A stretch of DNA of 64,000 nucleotides, from the NCBI GenBank assembly GCA_019459055.1, contig JAIBEI010000025.1, positions 1 to 64,000 of the forward strand, in the 5' to 3' direction. Below are positions 10,101 through 18,633 of this stretch, piece after piece. The translations under genes and the position numbers were made by a program. Each line of letters starts with the position of its first letter. Position 1 is the first letter of the stretch. The notes beneath the pieces were generated by a model. The model worked only from the letters and a program-made list of their open reading frames with translations, made no database searches and was not told where the DNA came from. This DNA comes from Thiobacillus sp. (GTDB lineage Bacteria; Pseudomonadota; Gammaproteobacteria; Burkholderiales; Thiobacillaceae).

Positions 10101-10376
10101 TTTATCGACATCGTGTTTGGTGATGTCGTAGTCGGGTGAATAGCACTTGGCTTGCACTCCCCAGTTCTCGCCATTCTTGTGGCGAAACACAAGGTCAACG
10201 CCGCAGTCCGCGCCCCAGCGTTCCGGCCACTCATCCCACAGCCACACCTGGTCTACTTGGGTAGTCCATTGAGGATCGGCTTTGAGGAACCATTTGACGA
10301 AGTGCTCGAACTGCTTGCCCCGCCTGGCCGGGTCGGCATCGAGACTGTCGTAGAAAGCAGAGAATTGACCAAGCAT
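7194..10376 (-). CDS. Mrr-like nuclease / DEAH helicase with six HA repeats
   Basis: A 1060-aa multidomain protein. Residues about 20-140 look like an Mrr/PD-(D/E)xK restriction endonuclease domain (E24, D61, Q75-A-K77). Residues about 160-560 are a superfamily 2 helicase: Walker A ACGTGKT at 188-194, DEAH at 311-314, FATATPR motif III and [10 protein letters not shown] motif VI. Residues about 652-1060 are six 68-aa helicase-associated (HA) repeats of the type [17 protein letters not shown]...[15 protein letters not shown]. This resembles restriction-like anti-phage helicases; a defence role is inferred. The start ATG has no clear Shine-Dalgarno sequence, so it is provisional. Confidence 0.88.
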   Translation of the reverse strand: MLGQFSAFYDSLDADPARRGKQFEHFVKWFLKADPQWTTQVDQVWLWDEWPERWGADCGVDLVFRHKNGENWGVQAKCYSPDYDITKHDVDKFLSESNRPSIQHRLLIATTDRIGGNAKQVCDAQEKPVIRFLLSDFERSALDYPANFAALLQGKCKVRPTPRDHQNEAITAVAQGLQTTDRGQIIMACGTGKTYVTLWIKEQLVAQRTLVLVPSLGLLSQLLREWTFAAATPFEVLCVCSDQTVGTRSNDEAIHSVADLAFPVTSDADEVKRFLSGAGNRVVFATYQSSSVIAAAQADPAIPAFDLAVADEAHRCAGKAGSDFTAILDNAQIRSTKRIFATATPRTYSSNVKKAAEDRGVEVLGMDNAALFGEVLYALPFGKAIEAKLLTDYRVVIIGVDDPTIAQWIANREWVTTGTGIETDSQSLAAQIGLLKAIKDYDLKRIISFHSRVNRAEAFTTDIRQIMAWISDEHRPSGTLRTDFVSGNTPASKRKAKLDQLKSLSADERGLLSNARCLSEGVDVPSLDGVAFIDPRSSQVDIIQAVGRAIRLSPDKKAGTIVLPVFIAAGQNAEDTIAASHFKPIWDVLNALKAHDDVLSLELDQFRTELGRKAGAGGSVGSLGKITIDLPATVDANFGSALRTYLVEQVTASWNFWFGLLEAFAEREGHVRVSDNYKTADGYFVGRWVGNQRTTKDSMSPERKARLETLPDWVWDVIAVQWEEGFCYLKEFADRKGHCLLSARYKTAVGYRLGQWVNVQRTRKDSAPPERKARLEALPGWSWDAHADNWEKGFRYLKDFADREGHTKVFQDYKTADGYPLSNWVNNQRAAKDSRSSERKARLEALPGWSWDARAEMWEEGFRYLKEFSDREGHSKVPYAFKAADGYRVGNWVYQQRTTKDGMSPERKVRLEALPDWSWDARVEQWERGFTYLKEFADREGHAKVADGYKTAEGYRLGGWVMTQRARNSSMPPERKARLEALPGWSWNPFSDNWEKGFCHLKEFADREGHARVPDAYKTADGYRVGRWVSAQRRKKDNLSSERKARLEALPGWAWRVKPT
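7197..8425. repeat. Six tandem 204-bp repeats encoding HA domains
   Basis: The motif GGTAATGCTTCCAGCCGTG recurs with an exact 204-bp period (copies near 7224, 7428, 7632, 7836, 8040 and 8244). Each unit encodes one 68-residue HA domain of the helicase. The units are similar enough at DNA level for unequal recombination to change copy number without breaking frame. Confidence 0.9.
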
Positions 10377-10980
10377 TTGAACGATTATCTTAGCCCAATG
10401 GTGGAACGTAGAACTGACCTACGCAAGTGTCAAATGATGCAAGCCATTAGCACAATGCATTGAACTACGCTTGCCTTGCCCCACAAGGACTTGGTCATTT
10501 TTCGACAGAAGGCGCTAACGGTTTGGCAAATGATAGGGCACGTTGAGTGTACGTCGGCTTTGTGGAGTTAGAGTCACCATTTTCACTTGACCGGAATGGG
10601 CCGTCGGCAATCTATCCGAAAAGCAGTCGTTGGCCTGTCTTTGCGGATATGGGGTCGGGCGCGATATTCCTGCTTCTTCCAAAAAATATGTTAGACCGCT
10701 TCAGCTCGGGAGTGCGCGTTTGCCGTGTATTGCTGATGAGTGACGGCTCAAGAACCGTATGGCGGACCAAGCTGGCCAGAACCCGTTGGCCGCTACGGCC
10801 GACAACCGCCTGTTATGGCTAGGTAGTCGATTGTCGTATCCTCGGCCAGAAAGAGACGGTGGAGACATGTTCGTCGAAAGTCTGTTCACCGGGCGTTAGA
10901 ATGTTTGGGATGCAGCCAGTTCTATTTCGAACCTGGCCCCTTTGATTTTATTCACCAGGCTGAGTGAAATTCAACAAGCC
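10377..10980. other. Intergenic stretch between helicase and deaminase genes
   Basis: About 600 nt without a convincing gene. A 91-codon plus-strand ORF (10547-10822) has no recognisable domain and no clear ribosome site. No repeat, tRNA or att-like core was identified with confidence. The stretch marks the exit from the accessory segment. Confidence 0.45.
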
Positions 10981-11421
10981 ATGAACCCGTTCATCGAAGC
11001 CGCACTTGAAGAAGCAAGGATTGGTCAGGCTGAGGGAGGCATTCCGATTGGATCGGTGATTGTGCACCAGGGCCGCATCATCGGTCGGGGGCATAATCGT
11101 CGCGTGCAGCGGGGTAGCGCCATCCTGCACGCCGAGATGGACGCCCTGGAGAACGCCGGCCGCCAACCCGCCAGCGTGTACCGCGAGGCGGTGCTCTATA
11201 CCACCCTGTCACCATGCGCGATGTGCAGCGGCGCTATCTTGTTGTACGGCATCCCAAAAGTTGTGATCGGCGAGAACCAGACCTTCACGGGTGAAGAGAC
11301 CTTGTTGCGATCACGCGGGGTGCAGGTGGAGATCCTGCAGGAGGCTGCCTGCATCGAACTGATGCGCAGCTTCATTGCCAACAACCCCGGGCTATGGAAC
11401 GAGGACATCGGGGTGGTTTGA
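10981..11421 (+). CDS. Cytosine deaminase-like zinc nucleoside deaminase
   Basis: A 146-aa member of the CDA/TadA fold. Zinc-ligand motifs are HAEMDAL at about 50-56 (His ligand and catalytic Glu) and PCAMC near 78-82 (two Cys ligands). The C-terminal stretch (ENQTFTGEETLLRSRGVQVEIL) and the overall length resemble yeast-type cytosine deaminase more than tRNA adenosine deaminase TadA. It probably converts free cytosine, or a related base, to uracil for pyrimidine salvage. The internal ATG at 10981 matches the family N-terminus better than the upstream one at 10942. Confidence 0.8.
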   Translation: MNPFIEAALEEARIGQAEGGIPIGSVIVHQGRIIGRGHNRRVQRGSAILHAEMDALENAGRQPASVYREAVLYTTLSPCAMCSGAILLYGIPKVVIGENQTFTGEETLLRSRGVQVEILQEAACIELMRSFIANNPGLWNEDIGVV

Positions 11422-11435
11422 ACCCACTGAATATC

Positions 11436-12920
11436 ATGAGAAAACCTTGTTTGTTGTGCTGGATCATTTTGTCGATTCTGTTTGGATTCGCGGTCGGCGC
11501 GCAGGCAACGGCCGCGGAAAAAGCCGGCTTGAAGGTTCTGACGGAAGAAAGTCCCCCGCTGAATTTCATCCAGGGCGGTGAAGTAACCGGCCTGGCGACC
11601 GAGGTAGTGAGGGAACTCGGCAAACGGACCGGGAGTGCTGCAAGCATCCGGCTGGTCCCGTGGCAGGAAGGCTACCAGGCGCTCCTGGAGCAGCCCGATG
11701 TCGCGCTCTTTTCCACGGTCATGACTGCGGAACGCAAGCCCTTGTTCAAGTGGGTGGGCCCCTTGGCGGTCCTGGATACCAATCTCTACGCGCTGAAGGG
11801 GTCGGCGATCAGGATCACCAACCTGGACGACGCCAGGAAGCTTGGCAAGATTGCGACCGTAGCGAAATATTACTCGGAACAAATCCTCGAGAAGGAGGGC
11901 TTTACCAATACGCAAAGCTATCCGAACCGGGAGGCCACCGTACGCGAGCTGCTGGATGGGAAAGTGCAATTACTGGCCTCCAGCAACCTGGGAATGCCGG
12001 CTGCGCTGAAGAAGATGGGCGGGTCCATGGAGGACGTGGAATCTGTCTTCACCCTTTCGACCGATCTGTTCTACATCGCTTTTTCGAAGGCCACATCGCC
12101 GGAGCGGGTCGCCCGTTGGCAGGATGCATTGGATGAAATGAAACGGGACGGCAGCTTTGCGAAGATTTACGCCAGGTGGCTCCCGGCCGAAATTCCGCCC
12201 GGCATCTTCCAGTTGGTGACCGAAGAATACCCGCCCGTCACCTTTATGAAGGATGGCAAGCCGTCTGGATTCGTGACGGATATGGTGAGGGAAATCGCCG
12301 CTCGCCAGAAAATTCCAGACAACATCCGGCTGACGTCCTGGAAAAATGCCTACAACATGGCTCTCGTCCACCCAAAGGTGGTTCTTTTCAGCGCTGAGCG
12401 CACACCTGAGAGGGATAGCCTCTTCCAATGGGTGGGGCCTGTCGGCAGGAACAGCGCAATTCTTTACGCAAAGAAGGGCTCCGGAATCAGGATAAATAGC
12501 TTGGAAGAGGCCAAGGCGATTTCCGCCATCGCCACGACGACCAATTGGTTTACCGAGCAGCACCTGAAGCGTGAAGGATTCAAGAACCTGCTGAGTTCCC
12601 CGGATCCGCGTGCAAACGTCAGGCAGCTCATGAATGGCGAGACGCAGCTTTCAATTTTCACGGATATCACGATCCAGGAGCTTGCAAGAGAAGCTGGATA
12701 CAGCATGGAAGACCTGGAGCCCGTTTTCACCGTGATCCAGACGGATTTCTACATTGCCCTGTCAAGCGATACGCCCGCTGCTGTGGTGCAGGCATGGCAA
12801 ACAACCCTGGACAGCCTGAAGAAGGACGGCACCTTTGAAAAAATATACCGGCGCTACCTGCCCAATGCCGATCTGGGCGATCTGCTCCGGACGCTGCCGA
12901 GGCTAAAGAGACAACCGTAA
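11436..12920 (+). CDS. Periplasmic protein with two tandem SBP_bac_3-like domains
   Basis: A 494-aa secreted protein. A signal peptide with hydrophobic core CWIILSILFGFAVGAQATAA precedes two family-3 solute-binding domains of about 225 residues each. Both begin with similar strands (LKVLTEESPPLNFIQGGEVTGLATEVVREL and FQLVTEEYPPVTFMKDGKPSGFVTDMVREI) and both end in DGSFAKIYARWLP / DGTFEKIYRRYLP. The two halves are clearly an internal duplication. No ABC permease, ATPase or sensor kinase is adjacent, so it may work as a stand-alone binding protein. The start is the ATG at 11436, which gives a normal signal peptide. Confidence 0.82.
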   Translation: MRKPCLLCWIILSILFGFAVGAQATAAEKAGLKVLTEESPPLNFIQGGEVTGLATEVVRELGKRTGSAASIRLVPWQEGYQALLEQPDVALFSTVMTAERKPLFKWVGPLAVLDTNLYALKGSAIRITNLDDARKLGKIATVAKYYSEQILEKEGFTNTQSYPNREATVRELLDGKVQLLASSNLGMPAALKKMGGSMEDVESVFTLSTDLFYIAFSKATSPERVARWQDALDEMKRDGSFAKIYARWLPAEIPPGIFQLVTEEYPPVTFMKDGKPSGFVTDMVREIAARQKIPDNIRLTSWKNAYNMALVHPKVVLFSAERTPERDSLFQWVGPVGRNSAILYAKKGSGIRINSLEEAKAISAIATTTNWFTEQHLKREGFKNLLSSPDPRANVRQLMNGETQLSIFTDITIQELAREAGYSMEDLEPVFTVIQTDFYIALSSDTPAAVVQAWQTTLDSLKKDGTFEKIYRRYLPNADLGDLLRTLPRLKRQP

Positions 12921-12923
12921 ACC

Positions 12924-13370
12924 GTGGGGCTAAAGGTGAAATTTCCAGGTTGGATTTTGTGGTTTCTGCTTATGGTGTGGCTTGATGCCGCGGCCCTCGA
13001 CGCCACAACGGGCGTGAAGGTGACGCCACTTGCGAAGGAGACCTCCAGCTGGGACGGCAAACCGATCGTCTATCCGGCAGGGACAGCCGAAATGACCGTG
13101 TTGCGCATCGAGATTGCGCCAGGCGCGCAGACCGGATGGCACTGCCACCTCGTCCCAAACTTTGCCTACATGCTCGAAGGAACGCTCGAACTTGTGCTCG
13201 ATGACGGGCGCAGGAAACGGTTGAATGCAGGCGATGTGCTTTCCGAAGTGGTAAACCGATCGCACAACGGGCGGAATGTCGGAAGCGCTCCGGTGAAGCT
13301 CGTCGTGTTTTATACGGGCGCTGCAGGCATCCCTTTGTCCGTCAAGGAAAAGGCGTGTCTTCATGAGTGA
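12924..13370 (+). CDS. Secreted cupin-domain protein
   Basis: A 148-aa protein starting at GTG four nt after the binding-protein stop, so probably co-transcribed with it. It has an N-terminal signal sequence (ILWFLLMVWLDAAALDA) followed by one cupin barrel. Cupin motif 1 is PGAQTGWHCHLVPNFAYMLEG, with two His and a downstream acidic position; motif 2 is NAGDVLSEVVNRSHNGRN. A metal site is likely, but the ligand or reaction cannot be told from sequence. Confidence 0.75.
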   Translation: MGLKVKFPGWILWFLLMVWLDAAALDATTGVKVTPLAKETSSWDGKPIVYPAGTAEMTVLRIEIAPGAQTGWHCHLVPNFAYMLEGTLELVLDDGRRKRLNAGDVLSEVVNRSHNGRNVGSAPVKLVVFYTGAAGIPLSVKEKACLHE

Positions 13371-13464
13371 ATTGCGGCGGAAGATTCAGTCGTCAGCCTG
13401 AGAAGAATCGCACCGCGAAAAATGCCCTGTGCTCCACAAGCCTGGAGCCGTCCGGGTATGCACA

Positions 13465-14052
13465 CTACCCCTCTATCCCCGGCAGATCAGCCACCCCCGG
13501 TTCGAGCTGGACCTGCATACAGACATTGGTCAGGGCCCAAAGAACATACTGGGAGACAAGTGAGATCAAGTCGATGAAGTCTCGCGAGCTGAGGACGCCC
13601 CGGGTCCGATTCCACAATTCTGGCGGTAGCGATCGGTCGTTCACGAAGGCGTCGGTGAGTTCGAGAAAAGCGCGCTCCCTTTCCGCCGCGAAGGCGGTGT
13701 AGGAGCCCTGCCGAATGGCGTCAAGCTCCGTGTCGTTGATGCCGAACTCGCGCCCGACTTTGAGATGGTGCTTCCAGACATACTCGCTGCGATAAAGGAC
13801 CGCCATACGGAGGATGACCAGCTCCTGCTCACGGATCGTCAGCCCCATCTTCGACTTCGAAGTCACCCAGTAGTCCAGGAACGGCCCAAGGGTTTCCTGG
13901 TTCTGCATCAGCAGACCGAGGACATTGCGCGGGAAGCCTTCCCCCTGGAGGCCCTTGCCGGGGATCCGTCCCAGGATCTCCACCCATTCCGGGCGCAGAT
14001 CGTCGGTCGACAGCGGGGCAATGCGCGAATCCGGTTCGTTGGGAAACGTCAT
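13465..14052 (-). CDS. Carboxymuconolactone decarboxylase-like protein
   Basis: A 195-aa, mostly helical protein of the CMD/AhpD-like fold. The family region REQELVILRMAVLYRSEYVWKHHLKVGREFGI sits near 75-105. The usual redox cysteines of AhpD (CxxC) are replaced (EYVWKHH), so it is unlikely to be a peroxidase reductase and resembles the CMD branch. The ATG at 14052 follows GGAG by eight nt and is preferred to the longer ORF-track start. It lies just downstream of the dienelactone hydrolase gene on the same strand, which fits a small catabolic operon; the substrate is unknown. Confidence 0.75.
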   Translation of the reverse strand: MTFPNEPDSRIAPLSTDDLRPEWVEILGRIPGKGLQGEGFPRNVLGLLMQNQETLGPFLDYWVTSKSKMGLTIREQELVILRMAVLYRSEYVWKHHLKVGREFGINDTELDAIRQGSYTAFAAERERAFLELTDAFVNDRSLPPELWNRTRGVLSSRDFIDLISLVSQYVLWALTNVCMQVQLEPGVADLPGIEG

Positions 14053-14092
14053 GTGGTGAACTCCATGAACTTCTACTTGTGAACGATGCGGC

Positions 14093-14989
14093 CTAAACCC
14101 CGTTCTTCTTGAACCACTCGGCCATCCGTTTCCAGCCGTCCTCGGCAGGCGCCTTGCGGTAGCTGGGCCGGTAATCGGCGTGGAAGGCGTGGGGCGCGTC
14201 GTGATAGACATGGATGGCCGACGCCTTGCTGGCTGGGTTGGCGGATTCCACCAGGGCCGCCTGCATCTTCTTCACGGTGTCCGGCGGAATGCCCGGGTCC
14301 TGGCCGCCGTAGAGACCGAGAACCGGCCCGTTCAGCTTGCCGGCGAGGTCCAGCGGATGCTTGGGCGTCAATCCGCTCGTCGCGCTGGTCAGGCGTCCAT
14401 ACCAGGCCACGCCGGCTTTCACGCCGGGATGGTGGGCGGCGTACAGCCAGACGATGCGCCCGCCCCAGCAGAAGCCGGTGATGCCCAGCCGCGTGGTGTC
14501 GCCGCCGTGGGACTTGGCCCAGGCTACGCAGGCGTCGAGGTCGGCCATGACCTGGCTGTCCGGCACCTTCGACACCACCTTGGCGATGAGTTCGGGGATG
14601 TCGCTGTACTGTCGCGGGTCGCCCTGGCGCGCATACAGCTCGGGGGCGATGGCCTGGTAGCCCAGCTTGGCCAGGCGGCGGCAGACGTCCTTGATGTATT
14701 CGTGCACGCCGAAGATTTCCTGCACCACCAGGATGACCGGGAAGTTGTTGCCCTGAGCGGGCTGGGCCCGGTAGGCCGGCATGTTGCCGTCGGGGGTGGA
14801 CACCTGGATTTCGCCGGCCGTGAGGCCTGTGCTGTCGGTGCTGATGGCGGTCTGGGCCATCACCGGCTGCACGGCGAGGGCAAAGCCCGCGCCCAGGGCG
14901 GTGACCAAAAAGCCGCGCCGGGTGAGGGGCTGGGGTGGGGGAACCAGGCTATTCAATTCTGCGGTCAGCGCGTCGATGTCGGCGTTCAT
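14093..14989 (-). CDS. Dienelactone hydrolase family protein, Tat-exported
   Basis: A 298-aa alpha/beta hydrolase. A twin-arginine signal ([23 protein letters not shown]) lies near residues 22-45. The catalytic triad typical of carboxymethylenebutenolidase is visible: Cys nucleophile in GFCWGG, Asp in YGGQDPG and His in APHAFH. The start at 14989 has an AAAGGAGA ribosome site directly upstream; the longer ORF-track extension is not supported. The CMD-like gene follows 41 nt downstream. The pairing is reminiscent of protocatechuate or chlorocatechol lactone steps, but the exported location argues for another substrate. Confidence 0.87.
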   Translation of the reverse strand: MNADIDALTAELNSLVPPPQPLTRRGFLVTALGAGFALAVQPVMAQTAISTDSTGLTAGEIQVSTPDGNMPAYRAQPAQGNNFPVILVVQEIFGVHEYIKDVCRRLAKLGYQAIAPELYARQGDPRQYSDIPELIAKVVSKVPDSQVMADLDACVAWAKSHGGDTTRLGITGFCWGGRIVWLYAAHHPGVKAGVAWYGRLTSATSGLTPKHPLDLAGKLNGPVLGLYGGQDPGIPPDTVKKMQAALVESANPASKASAIHVYHDAPHAFHADYRPSYRKAPAEDGWKRMAEWFKKNGV

Positions 14990-15009
14990 GGGGTCTCCTT
15001 TGGGGGCGG

Positions 15010-15582
15010 TTAAAAATGCGCGCCGACCACGATCTGGTGCAGGTCGATGCCGTCGTTCGGTTTCTCGATGTCGGCGTTGGAATAGTGGGAATACTGCAGG
15101 CCGGCGAACCCGCGTTTGGCCAGCTCGACTCCCACCGCCAGATGCTGGGAGAACTGGAAGCGGGAGCCGAAATCCTTGCTGCCGAGCTGGTCGCGATTGA
15201 ACAGCGAGACACCCAGGCCGGCTTCGGCGAAGGGCCGCCAGCGGCCGTTGCCGTAATGAAGATGGAGGCGGCCGATCGCGCCGCCCTGGTTCAAATTGTC
15301 CGGTCCATCGGCCGGGCCGGTGTGGCGGAAGTGGCTCAGTTCCAGTTCGGGGCGCAGCGAGGCTTTCCAGTTGCCCCAGTCGGCGGACCACAGCGGGCCG
15401 AAGCGCAGGCTGAGCCCCACCCGTTCGTAATCGCTGCCGCCTTCACCGACCAGCAGGGCGATTTCCGGACCCTCCGCCGCAGCCGATGCGGTGGCGAACG
15501 GCGTGAAGGTGAATGCCAGGGTGGCGAGCACTGTAGGCAGGCCAAAGCGGCGCTGCGGAAAAACGACTGGATAGCGGCCCAC
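15010..15582 (-). CDS. Lipid A 3-O-deacylase, PagL-like outer-membrane protein
   Basis: An outer-membrane beta-barrel of about 190 aa after a signal peptide ([20 protein letters not shown]). The C-terminal region [37 protein letters not shown] contains the PagL signature HxSNA with the Ser-His catalytic pair. It would remove the 3-O-acyl chain from lipid A and so modify the outer leaflet. A GTG start at 15582 with AGGGAAA upstream is proposed; the ORF-track start (TTG at 15642) would give an over-long leader. It lies 20 nt upstream of the dienelactone hydrolase start. Confidence 0.82.
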   Translation of the reverse strand: MGRYPVVFPQRRFGLPTVLATLAFTFTPFATASAAAEGPEIALLVGEGGSDYERVGLSLRFGPLWSADWGNWKASLRPELELSHFRHTGPADGPDNLNQGGAIGRLHLHYGNGRWRPFAEAGLGVSLFNRDQLGSKDFGSRFQFSQHLAVGVELAKRGFAGLQYSHYSNADIEKPNDGIDLHQIVVGAHF

Positions 15583-15741
15583 GAGCGATTTCCCTGTTTT
15601 GATTGATTCACACGGCGCGTGCCGAAACCGGCACACCCGCAATTCAATTCAGTATAGGTATATCGATCGGAGGGAAGCGCTTCCGAGCAGGCATCGAGCG
15701 CGGCGCAGCCACTGTCCGCGCGGCAATTCAGGGATGCGGGG

Positions 15742-15996
15742 TCAGCGTATTTCGGGCAGCACGATGTTGACTTCGATCACCTCGAAATTCCCCTGCTTTT
15801 CCAGCCCGACCTTGATGTCTTCCGGGTTGATCTTGACGTATTTCGAAATCACCGCGACCAGATCCTTTTGCAGATCGGGCAGGAAATCCGGGCCGGACAG
15901 GCCCACGCGCTCGCGCGCGATGATGAGTTGCAGGCGCTCTTTGGCGACCGAGGCGGTGGCTTTCTTTTCGCCGAATATGAGGGAGAGCCAGGACAT
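15742..15996 (-). CDS. minE: Cell division topological specificity factor MinE
   Basis: 84 aa with the MinE layout: an N-terminal amphipathic helix ([12 protein letters not shown]), the MinD-binding region [12 protein letters not shown], and a C-terminal dimerisation domain. It stimulates MinD ATPase and drives pole-to-pole oscillation that places FtsZ at mid-cell. It is the last gene of minCDE on the minus strand, one base after the minD stop. Confidence 0.97.
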   Translation of the reverse strand: MSWLSLIFGEKKATASVAKERLQLIIARERVGLSGPDFLPDLQKDLVAVISKYVKINPEDIKVGLEKQGNFEVIEVNIVLPEIR

Positions 15997-15997
15997 A

Positions 15998-16813
15998 TTA
16001 CTTGCCTCCGAACAGGCGCTTTAGCAGGCCCGGTTTTTCGTGGTCGACGAAGCGCAGCGGGTGCGTTTCGCCGAGGAAGCGGCCAATCGCGTCCAGATAG
16101 GCATCGGCCACCGGCGTGTCCTTTTGATGAATCGCCGGGATGCCCTGGTTGGACGCATGCAGCACGGCTTCGGATTCGGGGATGACGCCCAGGAGCGGAA
16201 TCCGCAGCAGTTCCTGAATATCGGTATAGGTCAGCATTTCGCCTTCGTGCGCGCGCTTCGGCGAATAGCGGGTGACCAGCAGGTGTTCCTTCACCGGCTC
16301 GCGGCCTTCGACGGCGCGGCGGCTTTTCGACTGGATGATGCCGAGGATGCGGTCGGAGTCGCGCACCGAGGACACTTCCGGGTTGGTGACGACGATGGCC
16401 TCGTCGGCGAAGGTCAGCGCCATCACCGCGCCGTGCTCGATGCCGGCGGGCGAGTCGCAGACGATGTAATCGAAGCCCTGGTGTTCCAGGTCCTTCAGCA
16501 CTTTCTCCACACCTTCCTCGGTGAGCGCGTCCTTGTCGCGCGTCTGCGAGGCGGGCAGCACGAACAGGTTGTCGGCGTGCTTGTCCTTGATCAGCGCCTG
16601 GTGCAGGTTGGCGTCGCCCTGGATGACGTTGACGAAGTCGTACACCACGCGGCGCTCGCAGCCCATGATGAGGTCGAGGTTGCGCAGGCCGACGTCGAAG
16701 TCGATGACCGCGGTCTTGAAGCCGCGCATGGCGAGACCGCTGGCGATCGAGGCGCTGGTGGTGGTTTTGCCGACGCCGCCCTTGCCCGAGGTGATGGTGA
16801 TGATGGTGGCCAC
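15998..16813 (-). CDS. minD: Septum site-determining ATPase MinD
   Basis: 271 aa, the normal length. The deviant Walker A motif GKGGVGKTT sits at residues 10-18, followed by [17 protein letters not shown] and the ParA/MinD switch region. The C-terminus [14 protein letters not shown] is the amphipathic membrane-targeting helix. It recruits MinC to the membrane to block polar septation and is displaced by MinE. It follows minC after 22 nt with AGGAAG as ribosome site. Confidence 0.98.
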   Translation of the reverse strand: MATIITITSGKGGVGKTTTSASIASGLAMRGFKTAVIDFDVGLRNLDLIMGCERRVVYDFVNVIQGDANLHQALIKDKHADNLFVLPASQTRDKDALTEEGVEKVLKDLEHQGFDYIVCDSPAGIEHGAVMALTFADEAIVVTNPEVSSVRDSDRILGIIQSKSRRAVEGREPVKEHLLVTRYSPKRAHEGEMLTYTDIQELLRIPLLGVIPESEAVLHASNQGIPAIHQKDTPVADAYLDAIGRFLGETHPLRFVDHEKPGLLKRLFGGK

Positions 16814-16835
16814 AGAGCTTCCTTTTTACGTGGGA

Positions 16836-17588
16836 TTAGAGGGGTTCGATGACGATCTGGCTGGCGGCGGCCAGGCGGATTTGCGCCGGCTTCTTCGCCA
16901 CGGTGGCATCCAGCGCCGTGTCGAAGGTGCGATATACGCCCGCGATCGAGACCAGTTCGGCTTCGAGATGGGTGGTGAAAATCCGTGCCGTGACATCGCC
17001 CCGCGCGCCCGCGAGCGCCCGGCCCTTGAGCGGCGCATACACATGGATGCTGCCGTCGGCGATCACTTCCGCGCCTGGGTTGACCGCCGCCAGCACCACG
17101 ATGTCGCCGCCCGCCGCATAGACCCGCTGGCCCGAGCGCAGCGGCTTGTCGATGATGCGGGTGGGGACGGGTGCTGCGGGTTGCGGGACGAGAGCTGCTG
17201 CGGGTTCGGGCAGGGGCTCCGGCACCGGCTCGGGCGCAGCCGCGACGGGCGCAGGCGCGGCGGCGTTCAGCACCAGCAGTCCCGCCCGGCTGGCGGCTGC
17301 GGCCAGTTCAGGCGATGCGTTCTGCACCGCGAACGGATTCAGTCCGCGACTTTGCAGTTCCTGCGCCAGCCAGGCCCAGTCGGGCGAGGCCGCGTCGGAC
17401 GGCAATCGGCCACACTCGAACACTGCCGCCTCGCCGCCGAAAAAGTCCGGCGTCGCGGCAAACAGCGTGCTGATGTGGGTGGCCAGCGCGGCGTGCTCGG
17501 CGCTGTTGAGGATGACCTGGATCCCGGCGAGCCGCGTGGTTTTCAGTTCCAGCGCGGGCGCGGGGCGGGGCTCACGTCGGCGCGGCAT
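16836..17588 (-). CDS. minC: Septum formation inhibitor MinC
   Basis: 250 aa. The N-terminal FtsZ-inhibiting domain (about 15-115) is joined by a long Pro/Ala-rich linker (PVAAAPEPVPEPLPEP) to the C-terminal beta-helix domain (about 145-250). The latter contains RSGQRVYAAGGDIVVLAAVNPGAEVIADGSIHVYAPLKGRALAG, which dimerises and binds MinD. It is first in the minCDE operon. Confidence 0.95.
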   Translation of the reverse strand: MPRRREPRPAPALELKTTRLAGIQVILNSAEHAALATHISTLFAATPDFFGGEAAVFECGRLPSDAASPDWAWLAQELQSRGLNPFAVQNASPELAAAASRAGLLVLNAAAPAPVAAAPEPVPEPLPEPAAALVPQPAAPVPTRIIDKPLRSGQRVYAAGGDIVVLAAVNPGAEVIADGSIHVYAPLKGRALAGARGDVTARIFTTHLEAELVSIAGVYRTFDTALDATVAKKPAQIRLAAASQIVIEPL

Positions 17589-17694
17589 GGCGGGCAGGGG
17601 GATGGAAATTCACGAAAAAGACGATCGAAAGCAACCCCGAGAGTCTATCCGCACCTGCACCATGGGGCAAGGCGCGCTGCCCCCGCACCCACGT

Positions 17695-18492
17695 TCAGGC
17701 GGCTTCTTTCGGCCGCATCTGGCGGCTGTAGAGGAATTCCAGCACCTGGCTGCGCAGGCCGTGATAGTGCGGGTCGTGCGCCAGCTGCAGGCGGTCGCGC
17801 GGGCGCGGCAGGCCCACCGTGAGGATTTCGCCAATGGTCGCGGCCGGGCCGTTGGTCATCATCACGATGCGGTCGGAGAGCAGCACCGCCTCGTCGACGT
17901 CGTGGGTGACCATGATGACCGTGCTTTGCGTCGCCGCGACGATCTTCAACAGTTCGTCCTGCAGGTGGGCGCGGGTCAGCGCGTCGAGCGCGCCGAAGGG
18001 CTCGTCCATCAGCAGCACCTTCGGCTCCATCGCCAGCGCGCGGGCAATGCCGACGCGCTGTTTCATGCCGCCGGATATTTCGCCCGGCAGCTTGGCCGCG
18101 GCGTGGGTCAGGCCCACCAGTTCCAGCGCGGCGCTGGTGCGCGCCTTCAGTTGTTTTCCGGATTCCGTGCGGCCAAACACTTTTTCCACAGCCAGGTAAA
18201 CGTTCTCGAACGCGCTGAGCCAGGGCAGCAAAGAGTGGTTCTGGAACACCACCCCGCGTTCCGGCCCCGGCCCCTTGATCTCCTTGTTGGCGAGCAGCAG
18301 AACGCCGTCGGTGGCGTCGAGCAGTCCGGCCACCAGATTCAGCAGCGTCGACTTGCCGCAGCCGGAGTGGCCGATCAGCGCGATGAACTCGCCCTGGTCG
18401 ACGTGGAGGTCGATGCCGGTGAGGGCGGTGAACTTACCTTTCCTGGTGCTGAACACCATCGAGGCGTTTTCGATCTGGACGTAGCTTTGCAT
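17695..18492 (-). CDS. nrtD: Nitrate ABC transporter ATP-binding protein
   Basis: 265-aa ABC ATPase of the nitrate/sulfonate/taurine class. Walker A GHSGCGKST near 42-50, signature ISGGMKQRVGIARAL near 140, Walker B VLLMDEPFGALD and the H-loop VTHDVDEAV are all present. It powers import through the NrtB permease. It lies downstream of nrtB on the minus strand, separated by heptamer array H2 rather than tightly coupled. Assignment to nitrate rests on the neighbouring NrtA-like binding protein and nasT. Confidence 0.92.
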   Translation of the reverse strand: MQSYVQIENASMVFSTRKGKFTALTGIDLHVDQGEFIALIGHSGCGKSTLLNLVAGLLDATDGVLLLANKEIKGPGPERGVVFQNHSLLPWLSAFENVYLAVEKVFGRTESGKQLKARTSAALELVGLTHAAAKLPGEISGGMKQRVGIARALAMEPKVLLMDEPFGALDALTRAHLQDELLKIVAATQSTVIMVTHDVDEAVLLSDRIVMMTNGPAATIGEILTVGLPRPRDRLQLAHDPHYHGLRSQVLEFLYSRQMRPKEAA

Positions 18493-18506
18493 GTCTTTTC
18501 CTTTCT

Positions 18507-18632
18507 AGGGGTGAGGCATAGGGGTCAGGATTCAGGGATCAGGATTCAGGGGAGGTGCGGCCTTCGGCCGCGCTCATTTGAGAAGGCGCGAAGCGACATT
18601 CCCTGATCCCTGAATCCCGACCCCTGACCCCT
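18507..18632. repeat. Inverted heptamer array H2
   Basis: Left arm 18507-18551 is built of GGGGTCA / GGATTCA / GGGATCA heptamers. The complementary right arm 18599-18632 reads TCCCTGATCCCTGAATCCCGACCCCTGACCCCT. A 47-nt core with an internal GCGGCCTTCGGCCGC hairpin separates them. The array occupies almost the whole nrtB-nrtD junction, so the nrt transcript must carry it as a large stem-loop. Confidence 0.85.
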
Positions 18633-18633
18633 A

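Noticed and set aside
10547-10822. 91-aa plus-strand ORF in the gap before the deaminase gene
   Set aside because: No domain, no clear ribosome site; kept only as a note in the gap entry.
10505-10825. GCGCTAAC and GTTATGGC segments that resemble integron attC ends
   Set aside because: The 7-bp consensus and arm pairing do not fit an attC site and no integrase is present.
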